Made by a program: the position numbers and the translations under genes. Positions 25,969 to 34,918 of a DNA stretch of 64,000 nt are shown here, piece after piece. The notes under the pieces were generated by a model. The model worked only from the letters and a program-made list of their open reading frames with translations, had not been told where the DNA came from and did not search any database. The DNA comes from Oscillospiraceae bacterium (GTDB lineage: Bacteria > Bacillota > Clostridia > Oscillospirales > JAAYOS01), in the NCBI GenBank assembly GCA_031264245.1, contig JAISEG010000005.1, positions 62,001 to 126,000 of the forward strand, read 5' to 3'. Position 1 is the stretch's first letter, and each line of letters begins with the position of its first letter.

Positions 25969-26349
25969 TTATTTAACCTCTTTTTTCCAAAGCCCGTGCA
26001 GGTTGCAGTACGCAAATACGCTCAATTCCCCGTCCGGATTCACCGTAAAATCAGCCTTCGGTTTATCCTGCGGCGTCAGCGACACGCGCTGTGTCTTATT
26101 CCCCTGCGTTACCATGATCCATACGATATAATGCTCCCCGGTCATCGGATGCTCGGCGCCGCCTATCATAACGCTCAGCTTCTCACCGTCGCGTGAAACC
26201 ACCGGCACATGCTTCTCGTGTGACGCGTCCACCGAGTTCGGCTCCAGCCTTTGCATCTTCTCGCCGCAGCACATCATCGGCGCTCCCCCATCCTCGACCA
26301 GTCCCACCAGGTTTCCGCACACCTTGCATCTGTAAAATATCTTTTCCAT
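25969..26349 (-). CDS. dfx: desulfoferrodoxin (superoxide reductase)
   Basis: A 126-residue two-domain iron protein that reduces superoxide to peroxide without making oxygen, typical of anaerobes. The N-terminal rubredoxin-like domain has CKVCGN and the adjacent cysteines MMCCGE. The C-terminal neelaredoxin domain has the Fe(His)4-Cys ligands in HEKHVP, EHPMTGEH and CNLHG. The start has AAGGA about 10 nt upstream. It is monocistronic, with terminators at its 3' end. This is a good indication that the host is a strict anaerobe. Confidence 0.96.
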   Translation of the reverse strand: MEKIFYRCKVCGNLVGLVEDGGAPMMCCGEKMQRLEPNSVDASHEKHVPVVSRDGEKLSVMIGGAEHPMTGEHYIVWIMVTQGNKTQRVSLTPQDKPKADFTVNPDGELSVFAYCNLHGLWKKEVK

Positions 26350-26406
26350 ATATCCGCCATCCTTTCTTTAACCCCAAAACTCAGTCTGTCATTTACACCG
26401 ATTTTC

Positions 26407-27366
26407 TTACGCCCACCACATCGCGCCCGGCTTCTCGAAGACAAGTACATTCTTTAAAACGGCTATCGCCTTTTCAAGACCCTCCTTCACGGACATCATC
26501 CCGTCCTCGTGCTCGATACTGAGCGCTCCGTCATAGCCCACCGTTTGCAGCGCGGTGACAATTTCCTTCCAGAAAAATTCGTCATGCCCATATCCGACAG
26601 ATCGGAATACCCACGCGCGGTCCTTGATATTCCCGTAGTGCTTTGTGTCCAAAACACCATTTTTAAGCACATTTGCCGCATCCATACGGGTATCCTTCGC
26701 GTGAAAATGGAAAATCGCGCCGCCCAGCTCCTTTATCGCCTGAACAGCGTCCATCCCCTGCCAGATTAAATGGCTGGGGTCAAAATTAGCGCCGATTTCC
26801 GGACCAACCGCGGCGCGAAGCCTGAGAAGGGTCTCAGGGTTGTACACCAGAAAGCCGGGATGCATCTCAAACGCGAATTTTGTAACGCCGTGCTTCCTGC
26901 CGAATTCGACAGTCCTTTTCCAGTATGGAATGAGCACGTCGTTCCACTGATACTCCAAAACAGCCAGAAAATCCTCCGGCCACGGGCAGGTCACCCAGTT
27001 CGGATATTTTGCGCCCGGAGCGTCGCCCGGACATCCGGAAAATACGTTCACCGTGTCCACGCCGAGCTTTTCCGCAAGCAGTATCCCCTCCTCAAATTCC
27101 TTTTGGAATTTCGCCGCCGTCTCCGGATTCGGGTGTATCTGATTGCCCTGCAAGGCTATGGCGCTCACGGTCAGGTTGTATTTCTCAAGCAGCGCCTTTA
27201 GCTCCTCCACACTCTTTTCCCCGGTTATGTAGGGCAGTGTGTGGGTGCTGCCCGGATAGCAGCCTCCGCCCAGCTCGACCGTCTGCACGCCGAGAGACTC
27301 GAGGTATTTCATAGCTTCCTCAAGCTCCATTGAATAAAGGGGTACTGTCAATACTCCAAGCTTCAT
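26407..27366 (-). CDS. sugar phosphate isomerase/epimerase-like TIM barrel (319 aa)
   Basis: A xylose-isomerase-like (AP-endonuclease 2 fold) enzyme. Putative metal ligands are in AFEMHPG, NFDPSH, FHFHAKD and SIEHED. The size and the WVTCPWPEDF insert match the long subgroup that usually neighbours Gfo/Idh/MocA dehydrogenases. AAGGAG precedes the ATG at 27366. It is the last gene of the unit dehydrogenase-isomerase-isomerase. The likely role is isomerisation, epimerisation or keto-sugar elimination in use of an uncommon sugar; the substrate is not known. Confidence 0.85.
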   Translation of the reverse strand: MKLGVLTVPLYSMELEEAMKYLESLGVQTVELGGGCYPGSTHTLPYITGEKSVEELKALLEKYNLTVSAIALQGNQIHPNPETAAKFQKEFEEGILLAEKLGVDTVNVFSGCPGDAPGAKYPNWVTCPWPEDFLAVLEYQWNDVLIPYWKRTVEFGRKHGVTKFAFEMHPGFLVYNPETLLRLRAAVGPEIGANFDPSHLIWQGMDAVQAIKELGGAIFHFHAKDTRMDAANVLKNGVLDTKHYGNIKDRAWVFRSVGYGHDEFFWKEIVTALQTVGYDGALSIEHEDGMMSVKEGLEKAIAVLKNVLVFEKPGAMWWA

Positions 27367-27460
27367 AAATCATTGCTCCTTCCCGCGGGATATATTTTGA
27401 ACCGGAACAGACCCGGGGCGCGCCAGCAACCGCCCGGCACGCCCCCGGATCAAGCTCCGG

Positions 27461-28294
27461 CTATACGGTCTTCATAAACTCCACATCTTCTTTTACGCAC
27501 TGGAAAATGTCGTCGAGATAATCCCACTCGCGTTCAACAATGTACGCCCGGGCGCCCTGGGCGTCGGCGGCGGTTTTTACGCCTTTCCAGTCGACAATTC
27601 CCTTGCCCTGGGGCGAGTTCATCTTCCTTGTCTCGTTCATCTCTTCCATAAGCTTCATAAATTCCGGGGTCATCACAGGCCTTCCTGACTCGTCCCGCTG
27701 TATCCCGGAGAAATCAAGCGGCTTCTGTACTCCCGTGACCTTTCCGGCTTCCTTTGCGTGTATAAGCTCAAAGCGTCCAGCATACTTGTTGATAAAATCA
27801 ACCGCGTTTACCCCCGCCGTCGTGCACCAGCCCACATCGAGCTGAAATACAACCTTGTCCGGATCCGTATTTTCTATCAAAATTTCAAGCAAGTACTTGC
27901 CGTCTATTTCCATAAACTCTTGGGTGTGGTTGTGATATCCGTACTTAAGCCCATATTTTTTGCATCTTTCGCCAACGGCGTTAAGCTGACCGGCAAGGGA
28001 AATCGCTTCATCATATGTGGTCGCGACCGCCATAGGGCATATTATGTAACGCGCCCCCACCTTTGCCAGGAATTCGATCTCATCGTCCGCAATGTCAAGC
28101 CTTACATGGGAGGATATGGCGTCCAGTTTGTACTTTTTCAGTATTTCGATAAGCTCCTCCGCACTCTTTCCGCCGTAGCCGCCCGCAAATTCTACGCCGC
28201 AGTATCCCATTTCAGACAGCTTTTTAAGAGAACCCTCAAAATCCTTTGCCATGTTATCTCCCAGTGAATATGTTTGTATATAAACCTTTTTCAC
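27461..28294 (-). CDS. sugar phosphate isomerase/epimerase-like TIM barrel (277 aa)
   Basis: A second xylose-isomerase-like TIM barrel, divergent from its neighbour. Conserved stretches are GYCGVEFAGG, YGYHNHTQEF (metal-binding Glu and His), FQLDVGW, ELIHAKE and AYIVEREWD. The GTG at 28294 is chosen because AAGGAG lies 6 nt upstream; an upstream TTG would swallow that site. It lies 45 bp after the Gfo/Idh/MocA gene and 94 bp before the third gene. Proteins of this shape act on 3-keto or inositol-type sugars in known pathways; its exact reaction is unknown. Confidence 0.85.
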   Translation of the reverse strand: MKKVYIQTYSLGDNMAKDFEGSLKKLSEMGYCGVEFAGGYGGKSAEELIEILKKYKLDAISSHVRLDIADDEIEFLAKVGARYIICPMAVATTYDEAISLAGQLNAVGERCKKYGLKYGYHNHTQEFMEIDGKYLLEILIENTDPDKVVFQLDVGWCTTAGVNAVDFINKYAGRFELIHAKEAGKVTGVQKPLDFSGIQRDESGRPVMTPEFMKLMEEMNETRKMNSPQGKGIVDWKGVKTAADAQGARAYIVEREWDYLDDIFQCVKEDVEFMKTV

Positions 28295-28339
28295 GCTGAT
28301 CTCCTTCTTCAAAAATTACAGCCGGCTTGTACCCGTCAC

Positions 28340-29464
28340 TTAAAATGTAACAAGCTGTCCCGTCGCCGAGGATTTGTATATGGCGTCGAGTATCTGCGTA
28401 ACTACCAACGCCTGCTCCGGCTTTACCAGCAATTCGCCCTTGCCTTCTATAGCGTCAAGCCAAAACTTGGCTTCCAGATCCTGCGCCTGGTTCAACGCGC
28501 CGGAGAAGAAGTCAACTCCCGGCATCGTACGCACCTCAGGTCTGATAACCGTCTGCTTGTCAGCCATAACCGTGTTGATTCTCAGGCTGTTGTAGCCGTA
28601 TGACGCCCCGCTCTCGTCGTCCGGCAGCATATCCGCTCCGGCCTTTGTCCCGCAGAGCAGCGTCCTTGCCTCACCAACCTGCAATGAGTTGAGCGCCCAT
28701 GAGGATTCAACTATGATAACAGCGCCGTTTTCCATGGTGACAAAGCCGAAGGCTGAGTCCTCGACCTCGAAGGTCTTGTTGTCCCAGGTTCCCATACTGT
28801 TGCCCTGGTTGCCCGGCTCGAGCAGTCTGCCAAGCTTTTCAAACGAAGCGCCCATTACGCTCTTCGGCTTGTAGTTGTCCATCATCCACAGCGTGATGTC
28901 AAGGGCATGGGTTCCGATGTCTATCAGCGGACCGCCGCCCTGCTTCGACTTGTCCGGGAAAACCCCCCAGGTCGGAACGCCGCGGCGGCGTATGGCCTGC
29001 GCCTTGGCAAAGTATATTTCGCCCAAAACATCCTCTTCACAGAGCTTTTTCAGTGTGAGGGCGTCGGTGCGGTAGCGGTTCTGATATCCGATTGAGAAGA
29101 GCTTCCCACTCTTTTTATAAGCCGCCATCATCTTCTCAGCGTCCGAGGCTGTCGCCGCCATCGGCTTTTCGCACAGGACATGCTTGCCCGCCTCGAGCGC
29201 GGCTATAGTGATTTCGCAGTGTGATACGTTCGGCGTGCAAATGTGTACGTCGTCTATGCTCTTGTCCTCAAGCAGCTGCCTGTAGTCCGTATAGGTCTTT
29301 GCGCCGGCAGCGCCGTATTTTTCCGCCGTCTTCTCCGCTCTCTCCGGAACAATGTCGCAAAACGCGACGATTTCGACCCTGTCCTTAAAATTCGCGAGCG
29401 CGGGCAGGTGCTTTTGGTTGGCGATGCCTCCGCATCCGATAATACCTGTTTTGATCTTTGCCAT
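28340..29464 (-). CDS. Gfo/Idh/MocA-family NAD(P)-dependent oxidoreductase
   Basis: A 374-residue sugar dehydrogenase. The N-terminal Rossmann fold begins KTGIIGCGGIANQKHLPAL; the family motif CEKPMAATASDAEKM carries the catalytic-region lysine, and GGGPLIDIGTHALDITLWMM carries the active-site Asp and His. The C-terminal α/β domain is complete. The ATG at 29464 has AGGAGG 8 nt upstream. It heads the three-gene unit under the promoter at 29538-29566. It likely oxidises a sugar, possibly a glycoside to the 3-keto form, for the two isomerase-like partners. Confidence 0.92.
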   Translation of the reverse strand: MAKIKTGIIGCGGIANQKHLPALANFKDRVEIVAFCDIVPERAEKTAEKYGAAGAKTYTDYRQLLEDKSIDDVHICTPNVSHCEITIAALEAGKHVLCEKPMAATASDAEKMMAAYKKSGKLFSIGYQNRYRTDALTLKKLCEEDVLGEIYFAKAQAIRRRGVPTWGVFPDKSKQGGGPLIDIGTHALDITLWMMDNYKPKSVMGASFEKLGRLLEPGNQGNSMGTWDNKTFEVEDSAFGFVTMENGAVIIVESSWALNSLQVGEARTLLCGTKAGADMLPDDESGASYGYNSLRINTVMADKQTVIRPEVRTMPGVDFFSGALNQAQDLEAKFWLDAIEGKGELLVKPEQALVVTQILDAIYKSSATGQLVTF

Positions 29465-29537
29465 TGTTAAATCCTCCTGCAATCTTTAATCGGCACAAAT
29501 ATTTTATTCCATATTCTCACATTATTAATATGGGATT

Positions 29538-29566
29538 ATTATACCTCAGCAATAATGAGAAATCAA
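29538..29566 (-). promoter_or_regulatory. promoter of the dehydrogenase/isomerase operon
   Basis: Minus strand: TTGATT (29566-29561), 17 bp, TATAAT (29543-29538), about 75 bp before the start codon. Confidence 0.75.
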
Positions 29567-29720
29567 GAGAATTATTAATTATTTTGTCATAAATATAGTA
29601 TAGTAAACATTTACATTTTGTTTTTCAGAACTTTTTTGATGATTTTATAATGCATTATGCATGTTTTATCTTTGTCCGGCATATATTTAACTGAATAATT
29701 GCCGGCCTGGAGGAACATTT

Positions 29721-30191
29721 ATGTTTATATTTTCAGCAAAACTTACAAGAAAAAAGCTTTCCCTTGTCGTCCTTGCGTCGGGCGCGTTTCTCTGTGTAAT
29801 AATTATGCTGGTCTCGCTCTATAAGAGCAGCACATATTTAGCCGGATACTCCAAGGTGGAGACCGCGCTTGACCGCGCCATCTTCATCCGCTCCTTTGGC
29901 TGGGAGGTGGATGAGAATCCGGCGGAGGTGGCGGAGGTAACCATCCCGCAGGAATTTGACTCCGTATATAGCAAGTATAATCAGCTTCAAAAGGCGCAGG
30001 GCTTCAACCTTGAGACCTGCGCGGGAAAAAAGGTGAAGCAATATACATATGAGGTTATAAATTACCCCACCGGCGAGGCTGGGGTGCTTATACATCTGCT
30101 CGTGTACAAGGATACCGTCGTCGGCGCCGATGTGATGTCTCCGCGGCTGGACGGCTTCATGCACGGACTTCTGTCCGAAACGGCGGATTGA
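29721..30191 (+). CDS. DUF4830-like secreted/membrane-anchored protein
   Basis: A 156-residue protein with one N-terminal membrane helix (about residues 13-35) and an extracytoplasmic domain containing IRSFGWEVDENPAEVAEVTIPQEF and the end VGADVMSPRLDGFMHGL. These resemble DUF4830, a sporulation-era Firmicutes family of unknown function. GGAGG precedes the ATG. It stands alone, divergent from the sugar operon. Confidence 0.75.
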   Translation: MFIFSAKLTRKKLSLVVLASGAFLCVIIMLVSLYKSSTYLAGYSKVETALDRAIFIRSFGWEVDENPAEVAEVTIPQEFDSVYSKYNQLQKAQGFNLETCAGKKVKQYTYEVINYPTGEAGVLIHLLVYKDTVVGADVMSPRLDGFMHGLLSETAD

Positions 30192-30279
30192 AAACCTGTG
30201 CTCAAAATTATTTCCTTGTAAATGACCTGTCTATGGAATATAATTAAGATACTGAATTTTACAGCTTGCAAGGAAGGAA

Positions 30280-30906
30280 GTGTCCGGCTTTATAATGACG
30301 TCTGATTTTTATGATTGCAGCAGACCTATCGACAGCTCCACCCCCGTATATCCCGGGGACACCCCGCCTGTCGTCACCACCCGGGAGGATATGAACCTCA
30401 GCGACATAACCATGGGTCTTCACACCGCCACACATATCGACGCTCCCCTTCACTCCTTCGACGGAGCCAAAAACCTGGATGAAATACCGCTTGACAGGTA
30501 TGTCGGAAAATGCCGCCTGCTCGAGATAACGGGTGCGCCGGTCATAACCGCGGAGCATCTGAAGGCGTACGATTTGCTCAGGGACGAAATAATACTGCTC
30601 AAGACCGACAACAGCTCGAAACCGCTTGGCGGACCGTTCGACCACAGCTTTGTCGGGATTGACAAATCAGCCGCCGACCTGCTCGTCTCCCGCGGCGTTA
30701 AAACCATAGGCATAGACTACAACTCCATAGAAAACGGCACCAAGGACGTGCACCTCACCGTCCTCGGCGCGGAAATGAGCATAATCGAAGGCTTGTATTT
30801 CAGGGACGTGCCGGCGGGCGAGTACTTCATATGCGCTGCGCCCCTGAGGATAACAGGGGTGGAGGGAGCCCCGTGCCGCGCGCTGCTGTTTGGGCTTCCC
30901 CGCTAG
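30280..30906 (+). CDS. cyclase-family (kynurenine-formamidase-like) metal hydrolase
   Basis: A 208-residue hydrolase of the cyclase/KynB fold. It has the N-terminal DCSRPIDSSTPVYPGDTPP and the metal-binding HTATHIDAPLHSFDG, a close match to HxGTHxDAPxH. Relatives hydrolyse N-formylkynurenine or other amides; no tryptophan genes are nearby, so the substrate is open. The GTG at 30280 follows AAGGAAGGA closely. The ATG at 30295 is the alternative and would lose only five residues. A strong bidirectional terminator follows. Confidence 0.87.
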   Translation: MSGFIMTSDFYDCSRPIDSSTPVYPGDTPPVVTTREDMNLSDITMGLHTATHIDAPLHSFDGAKNLDEIPLDRYVGKCRLLEITGAPVITAEHLKAYDLLRDEIILLKTDNSSKPLGGPFDHSFVGIDKSAADLLVSRGVKTIGIDYNSIENGTKDVHLTVLGAEMSIIEGLYFRDVPAGEYFICAAPLRITGVEGAPCRALLFGLPR

Positions 30907-30952
30907 AGCGCTGAGGCATGGCAAAGATACCGTACATGGAATATAATATACC

Positions 30953-31002
30953 AAAAGGACCTCTTGCGAATCCGGTTTACCGGATTCGCGGGAGGTCCTT
31001 TT
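30953..31002. terminator. bidirectional intrinsic terminator
   Basis: AAAAGGACCTCTTGCGAATC, then CGG, pairs with its near-complete complement (30980-31002) across the loop TTTA. Both strands end in U-runs. It separates the cyclase gene from the convergent 31032-31736 gene. Confidence 0.92.
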
Positions 31003-31031
31003 AGTGTCAGCCTATTTTAAGGCTCGTTTTT

Positions 31032-31736
31032 TTAATTTGCCTTTTCCGTAGCAGTAAAGCTTTCTTCGATATGCCTGAACAGCTCATATATATCTGAGCC
31101 CGTGTATTTATCGAGGCTTTCATATTTTTCGGCGGATACCGCATTGTCATTATCAGTTACATAGTAAAAACCGCTGCAACTGGTTGAGTAAAAATCTAAT
31201 TCATTGTATTTATTGTGGCTTATGAAAAGTATAACTTTGTCGCCTTTGCCAACCGGCGGGAAGACCAGTTCATTCCTGTCCAGGTGAGACCCGGCAGCTA
31301 TCCTTAGTGTCATTGTATCTCCGGTTTTTAATTCGTCTCCGGCTGATTTTTGTACAAGAACTTCGATTTCGTAGTATTTAACATCCACCGAAACCTCCTC
31401 AAGGGATTTGCCATACTCCTCCGCCACCGACATATGAGCCCTGTATTCCGGAGTGCCCTTCTCCGGAATCAGTTTATATGATTTGATTTCACCTGACGCG
31501 GGGGTGATAATCTTGCCTATTATTGCGGCGTCATAGTTTTTCGCAAGCAGTTCTATTGTCATATCCCGCATAATAGCCATTTCAGACGCTGGATATACCG
31601 CAGAGATATCTGTGACACTAAGCCCCACGTAGGGATATTTTCCCCGGGATATTGCATTATCATCTTTTGCAAATATAAATGACAACGCAGCGACTATGCA
31701 AAGTAACGGTAAAATTATTGCTATTTTCTTTTTCAT
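31032..31736 (-). CDS. hypothetical secreted/membrane-anchored protein, 234 aa
   Basis: No family is recognised. The N-terminus MKKKIAIILPLLCIVAALSF is a signal sequence or membrane anchor; C13 lacks a proper lipobox context. The exported part is soluble and mixed α/β (YPYVGLSVTDISAVYPASEM, TMTLRIAAGSHLDRNELVFP, GDKVILFISHNKY). It is a single-gene unit ending at the bidirectional terminator. TAGGAA precedes the ATG. Confidence 0.65.
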   Translation of the reverse strand: MKKKIAIILPLLCIVAALSFIFAKDDNAISRGKYPYVGLSVTDISAVYPASEMAIMRDMTIELLAKNYDAAIIGKIITPASGEIKSYKLIPEKGTPEYRAHMSVAEEYGKSLEEVSVDVKYYEIEVLVQKSAGDELKTGDTMTLRIAAGSHLDRNELVFPPVGKGDKVILFISHNKYNELDFYSTSCSGFYYVTDNDNAVSAEKYESLDKYTGSDIYELFRHIEESFTATEKAN

Positions 31737-31886
31737 GAGTTCACTTTCCTACGTAATGTTTTTTGCGAATGCGCATTTGTAATCTGGATAAATTATATCA
31801 ATGAATATGTGTATGCGTCAATAAATATTGTGATATATTACAAATAATTTTTGTTGTTGAAAATATAATAAGATATGCGGTCCCGC

Positions 31887-31915
31887 TTGAATATTGCGCG
31901 ATAATAATATATAAT
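31887..31915 (+). promoter_or_regulatory. promoter of the esterase/acyltransferase operon
   Basis: TTGAAT (31887-31892), 17 bp, TATAAT (31910-31915), 44 bp before the ATG at 31960. Confidence 0.75.
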
Positions 31916-31959
31916 CAAATAAATTTGTTATAAAGTAAAATATTAAAAAAGGTGCTTTA

Positions 31960-32916
31960 ATGGCTATAAATAAATTTATGCTCTCCGCCCTGCGCGCCCT
32001 CTCCTACGCCGATATCGACGTAAAGAAAAATTATGCCGCGGAGCGCAAGCTGCAATTGCAAGGCGCACTTCCCCTTTCTTCGCCTCTTTTGTATAAAATT
32101 GACGACAGGACCATCACCCTTGACGGCTATGATATACCTGTACGGATCTTTGAGCCGAAGAATAAAATAAGCGACCAGCTCCTTCTGTTTTTTCACGGCG
32201 GGGGATGGGTCACGGGCAATATAGACTCCTACTCAAGGGTATGCTCTGTTTTGGCAAGCAGAACAGGACGGGCTGTCTTCTCGGTCGATTACCGTTTGGC
32301 TCCGGAGCATCCCTTTCCCCATGCGGTAAATGATTGCTATTTTGTCACAAGGGAGCTGTTTTTGAATAAAAGCTTCGGGTTAAACGGGGACGACATCATA
32401 CTCATCGGTGACAGCGCGGGCGGCAACCTTGCCGCCGCCGTCAGCCTTATGGCGCGGGACAAGGGTGAGTTCGCGGTGAAAAATCAGATATTGATTTACC
32501 CCTCCACCTACAACGACCACACCGATTCCTCCCCCTTCCCGTCAGTCAGGGAAAACGGGACGGACTATCTGCTTACCTCCAAAAAGATATGCGACTATAT
32601 GGCGCTGTACTGTCAGTCCCCCGGCGACATTGCAAGCCCGTATTTCGCGCCGCTGCTGACCGAAACCTTCCGTGATCAGCCGCGCACGCTCATCATAACC
32701 GCGGAGTACGACCCGCTGAGGGACGAGGGCGAGGCGTACGGTCTGCGGCTTCGCGACTATGGCGGCTATGCCGAGATACACAGGATGCCGGACGCCCTGC
32801 ACGGATTTTTTTCACTCCCATACCGCTATGTACATGTAAAAAACAGCTATGAGCTCATCAACCGTTTTATAGCCCGCGGAGGCGGGGCGGAAAGGAGACA
32901 TGCCTATGAACAATGA
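31960..32916 (+). CDS. α/β-hydrolase, hormone-sensitive-lipase type esterase
   Basis: A 318-residue esterase of the HSL family. The oxyanion-hole motif FFHGGGWVTGN, the nucleophile elbow IGDSAGGNLAAA, the acid in EYDPLRDEGEAY and the histidine in DALHGFF complete the catalytic set. No signal peptide is present, so it acts in the cytoplasm, probably on short acyl esters. It is the first gene of a three-gene operon; its end overlaps the acyltransferase start by about 11 bp. Confidence 0.92.
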   Translation: MAINKFMLSALRALSYADIDVKKNYAAERKLQLQGALPLSSPLLYKIDDRTITLDGYDIPVRIFEPKNKISDQLLLFFHGGGWVTGNIDSYSRVCSVLASRTGRAVFSVDYRLAPEHPFPHAVNDCYFVTRELFLNKSFGLNGDDIILIGDSAGGNLAAAVSLMARDKGEFAVKNQILIYPSTYNDHTDSSPFPSVRENGTDYLLTSKKICDYMALYCQSPGDIASPYFAPLLTETFRDQPRTLIITAEYDPLRDEGEAYGLRLRDYGGYAEIHRMPDALHGFFSLPYRYVHVKNSYELINRFIARGGGAERRHAYEQ

Positions 32917-34168
32917 TTGGAAAAAATTGGACAACGCCGCCAAGATATTCCCCTCCTCCATTCATCATACCGACACCCACGTCTTCCGCTTTGTCTGTGA
33001 GCTGAATGAGCCTGTCGATGCGGAAGTATTGCAGTCCGCCTTTGAAGCGACCCTTGACGAATTTGACTCTTACAATGTCATACTTAAACGGGGGGTTTTC
33101 TGGTACTATCTTGAGCCCGCCGACCTGTCCCCCGAGGTCTATATGGAAAGCTCCAAGATCTGCGCCGGCATATATAATAAGCAGGAAAAAAACCTGCTTT
33201 TATCAGTAACCTATTTCAAATGCAGAATCAATCTTGAAATTTTTCATGTTCTCACCGACGGAACCGGCGCGCTGAACTTTCTTCGGATGCTTATAACCAA
33301 ATACCTCTCAAAAAAGCACAAAATCGACGAGCCGCCGCTGGATTTTGACGCGTCAAAGACCCAGATGCAGGACGACAGCTTCCTCAAATATTACTCGGGC
33401 GAAAGCCTGTTTCGCATGAAAGCGAAAAAGCTCCGCCCCGCCGCGCAGCTTCAGGGCTTCCGTTACTGGGAGGAGCGGCTTCGAGTAATCACCGGAACTA
33501 TGAGGACAAGCGATGTGCTGCGGCTCGCTCATGAGCACAATACCACCCTTACAATCTACCTCTGCGCCTGCCTGTACACAGCTATCGCCAATGTTATGTC
33601 AACCCGCGACAGGAAGAAGCCTGTCGTCCTCTGCGTACCGGTAAACCTGAGAAAGTATTTCCCGTCGGAATCGGTGCGAAACTTTTTTGCCACCACATAT
33701 GTGCCGTACAATTTTTCGCAGAGGGACGGGAGCTTTTCCGACATCGTCGCTTCTGTTTCCAACGCGTTTAAGGATAATCTTACGGAGGAAAACCTCGGCT
33801 TTATATTGAACAATTACTCCGCGGCGGAAAACAATATTATCGCAAAAATCGCGCCCCTAAAGATAAAGGACGCTTACCTGCGAAGGGCGTATATGAAAAA
33901 TATCAAAAACAGCACCGCCACCCTCTCCAATGTGGGCGTCGTAAAAATGCCGCCGGAGCTGGAAAAATATATCCGCTCGTTTGATGTGCTGTCCGCCACC
34001 GAGAAGCTGCACGTCTGCCTGTGTTCATATAATGATACTCTGAGCATCAGCTTTACAACACCCTTCCGCAGCTCGGACGTCGAAAGGAATTTTTTTCGTA
34101 TCTTCACCGGAGCGGGCGTCCGGGTTGAAATCGCCTCAAATGACTTGGATGAACAGGAAGAGGATTGA
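32906..34168 (+). CDS. alcohol acetyltransferase / condensation-domain-like acyltransferase
   Basis: A 420-residue protein of the chloramphenicol-acetyltransferase/condensation superfamily. The catalytic motif is FHVLTDGTGALNFL (HxxxDG), with the later structural blocks CVPVNLRKYFPSESVRNFF and STATLSNVGVV. It resembles AATase and mycobacterial PapA-type acyltransferases. The start at 32906 has AGGAG 8 nt upstream; the ATG six bases earlier is too close to it. Coupling to an esterase suggests that one makes and the other removes an acyl ester. The acceptor is unknown. Confidence 0.85.
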   Translation: MNNDWKKLDNAAKIFPSSIHHTDTHVFRFVCELNEPVDAEVLQSAFEATLDEFDSYNVILKRGVFWYYLEPADLSPEVYMESSKICAGIYNKQEKNLLLSVTYFKCRINLEIFHVLTDGTGALNFLRMLITKYLSKKHKIDEPPLDFDASKTQMQDDSFLKYYSGESLFRMKAKKLRPAAQLQGFRYWEERLRVITGTMRTSDVLRLAHEHNTTLTIYLCACLYTAIANVMSTRDRKKPVVLCVPVNLRKYFPSESVRNFFATTYVPYNFSQRDGSFSDIVASVSNAFKDNLTEENLGFILNNYSAAENNIIAKIAPLKIKDAYLRRAYMKNIKNSTATLSNVGVVKMPPELEKYIRSFDVLSATEKLHVCLCSYNDTLSISFTTPFRSSDVERNFFRIFTGAGVRVEIASNDLDEQEED

Positions 34169-34174
34169 CGCGTT

Positions 34175-34834
34175 ATGAGATATTGTGATAAATGCAAGGT
34201 TGAGGTCCGCGGCGCGGCGCGGCGCTGTCCGCTTTGCCAGCACACCCTGAGCGGCAAAACAGGAAGTCCCGTGTATCCGGTCATTGTTTCTATCTATAAG
34301 GCGCACGAGCTGATGTTTAAGGTTATGATTTTCGCCAGCGCCTTTATCGCCGTCATATCTCTGGCTATAAATTTGATGGTAAGGGACGCCGGGTTTTGGT
34401 CCCTCTTCGTTCTGCTCGGTCTCAGCTGCTTTTGGCTTATATTCGGACTGGGTATGCGCAAGAGGAGAAACCTGCCCAAAAACATTGTCTACCAGGTCTT
34501 TGTGGTCTCGATAATAAGCATCGTATGGGATTTTATCACCGGATGGCGGGGTTGGTCGGTGGATTTTATTATACCTATCACCTGTGTGCTCGCAATGCTC
34601 GCGATGCTGCTTGTCGCGTGGATACAAAAAATAGCGGCAAGCGAATATATCACCTGCCTTGTTGCTGACGCGATATTCGGTCTGCTTCCTCTTGTGCTGT
34701 ACCTGCTTGATTTGACAAATGTTGTCATCCCCTCCATACTCTGCTGCGCCATCAGCCTCATCTCGCTTATTGCAATTATTTTGTTCCAGTGGAAAACTAT
34801 AAAGCTGGAGCTCATGAAGCGCTTTCATCTGTAG
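34175..34834 (+). CDS. zinc-ribbon membrane protein (DUF6320-like)
   Basis: A 219-residue protein. An N-terminal zinc ribbon with C4, C7, C18 and C21 (YCDKCKVEV, RRCPLCQHTL) is followed by a linker and about six hydrophobic helices from residue 45 onward. The overall shape matches DUF6320 proteins, which I associate with esterase/acyltransferase neighbours as here. It starts 6 bp after the acyltransferase stop. It may anchor or regulate the pathway at the membrane; the function is unknown. The hairpin at 34867-34917 ends the operon. Confidence 0.75.
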   Translation: MRYCDKCKVEVRGAARRCPLCQHTLSGKTGSPVYPVIVSIYKAHELMFKVMIFASAFIAVISLAINLMVRDAGFWSLFVLLGLSCFWLIFGLGMRKRRNLPKNIVYQVFVVSIISIVWDFITGWRGWSVDFIIPITCVLAMLAMLLVAWIQKIAASEYITCLVADAIFGLLPLVLYLLDLTNVVIPSILCCAISLISLIAIILFQWKTIKLELMKRFHL

Positions 34835-34866
34835 GTCGGCGCCGGTCATCACGGAAGAAACCCGTT

Positions 34867-34917
34867 ATTATAGCCCGGCTTGAAAAGGACGACGTCTTTT
34901 TCAAGCCGGGCTATAAT
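34867..34917. terminator. bidirectional terminator
   Basis: ATTATAGCCCGGCTTGAAAA and its exact complement (34898-34917) form a 20-bp stem. It lies between convergent genes ending at 34834 and 34919. Confidence 0.88.
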
Positions 34918-34918
34918 A

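Noticed and set aside
27395-27460. GC-rich stretch between the two isomerase-like genes as a terminator
   Set aside because: The complementarity is patchy and without a U-run; it is more likely a plain spacer in the operon.
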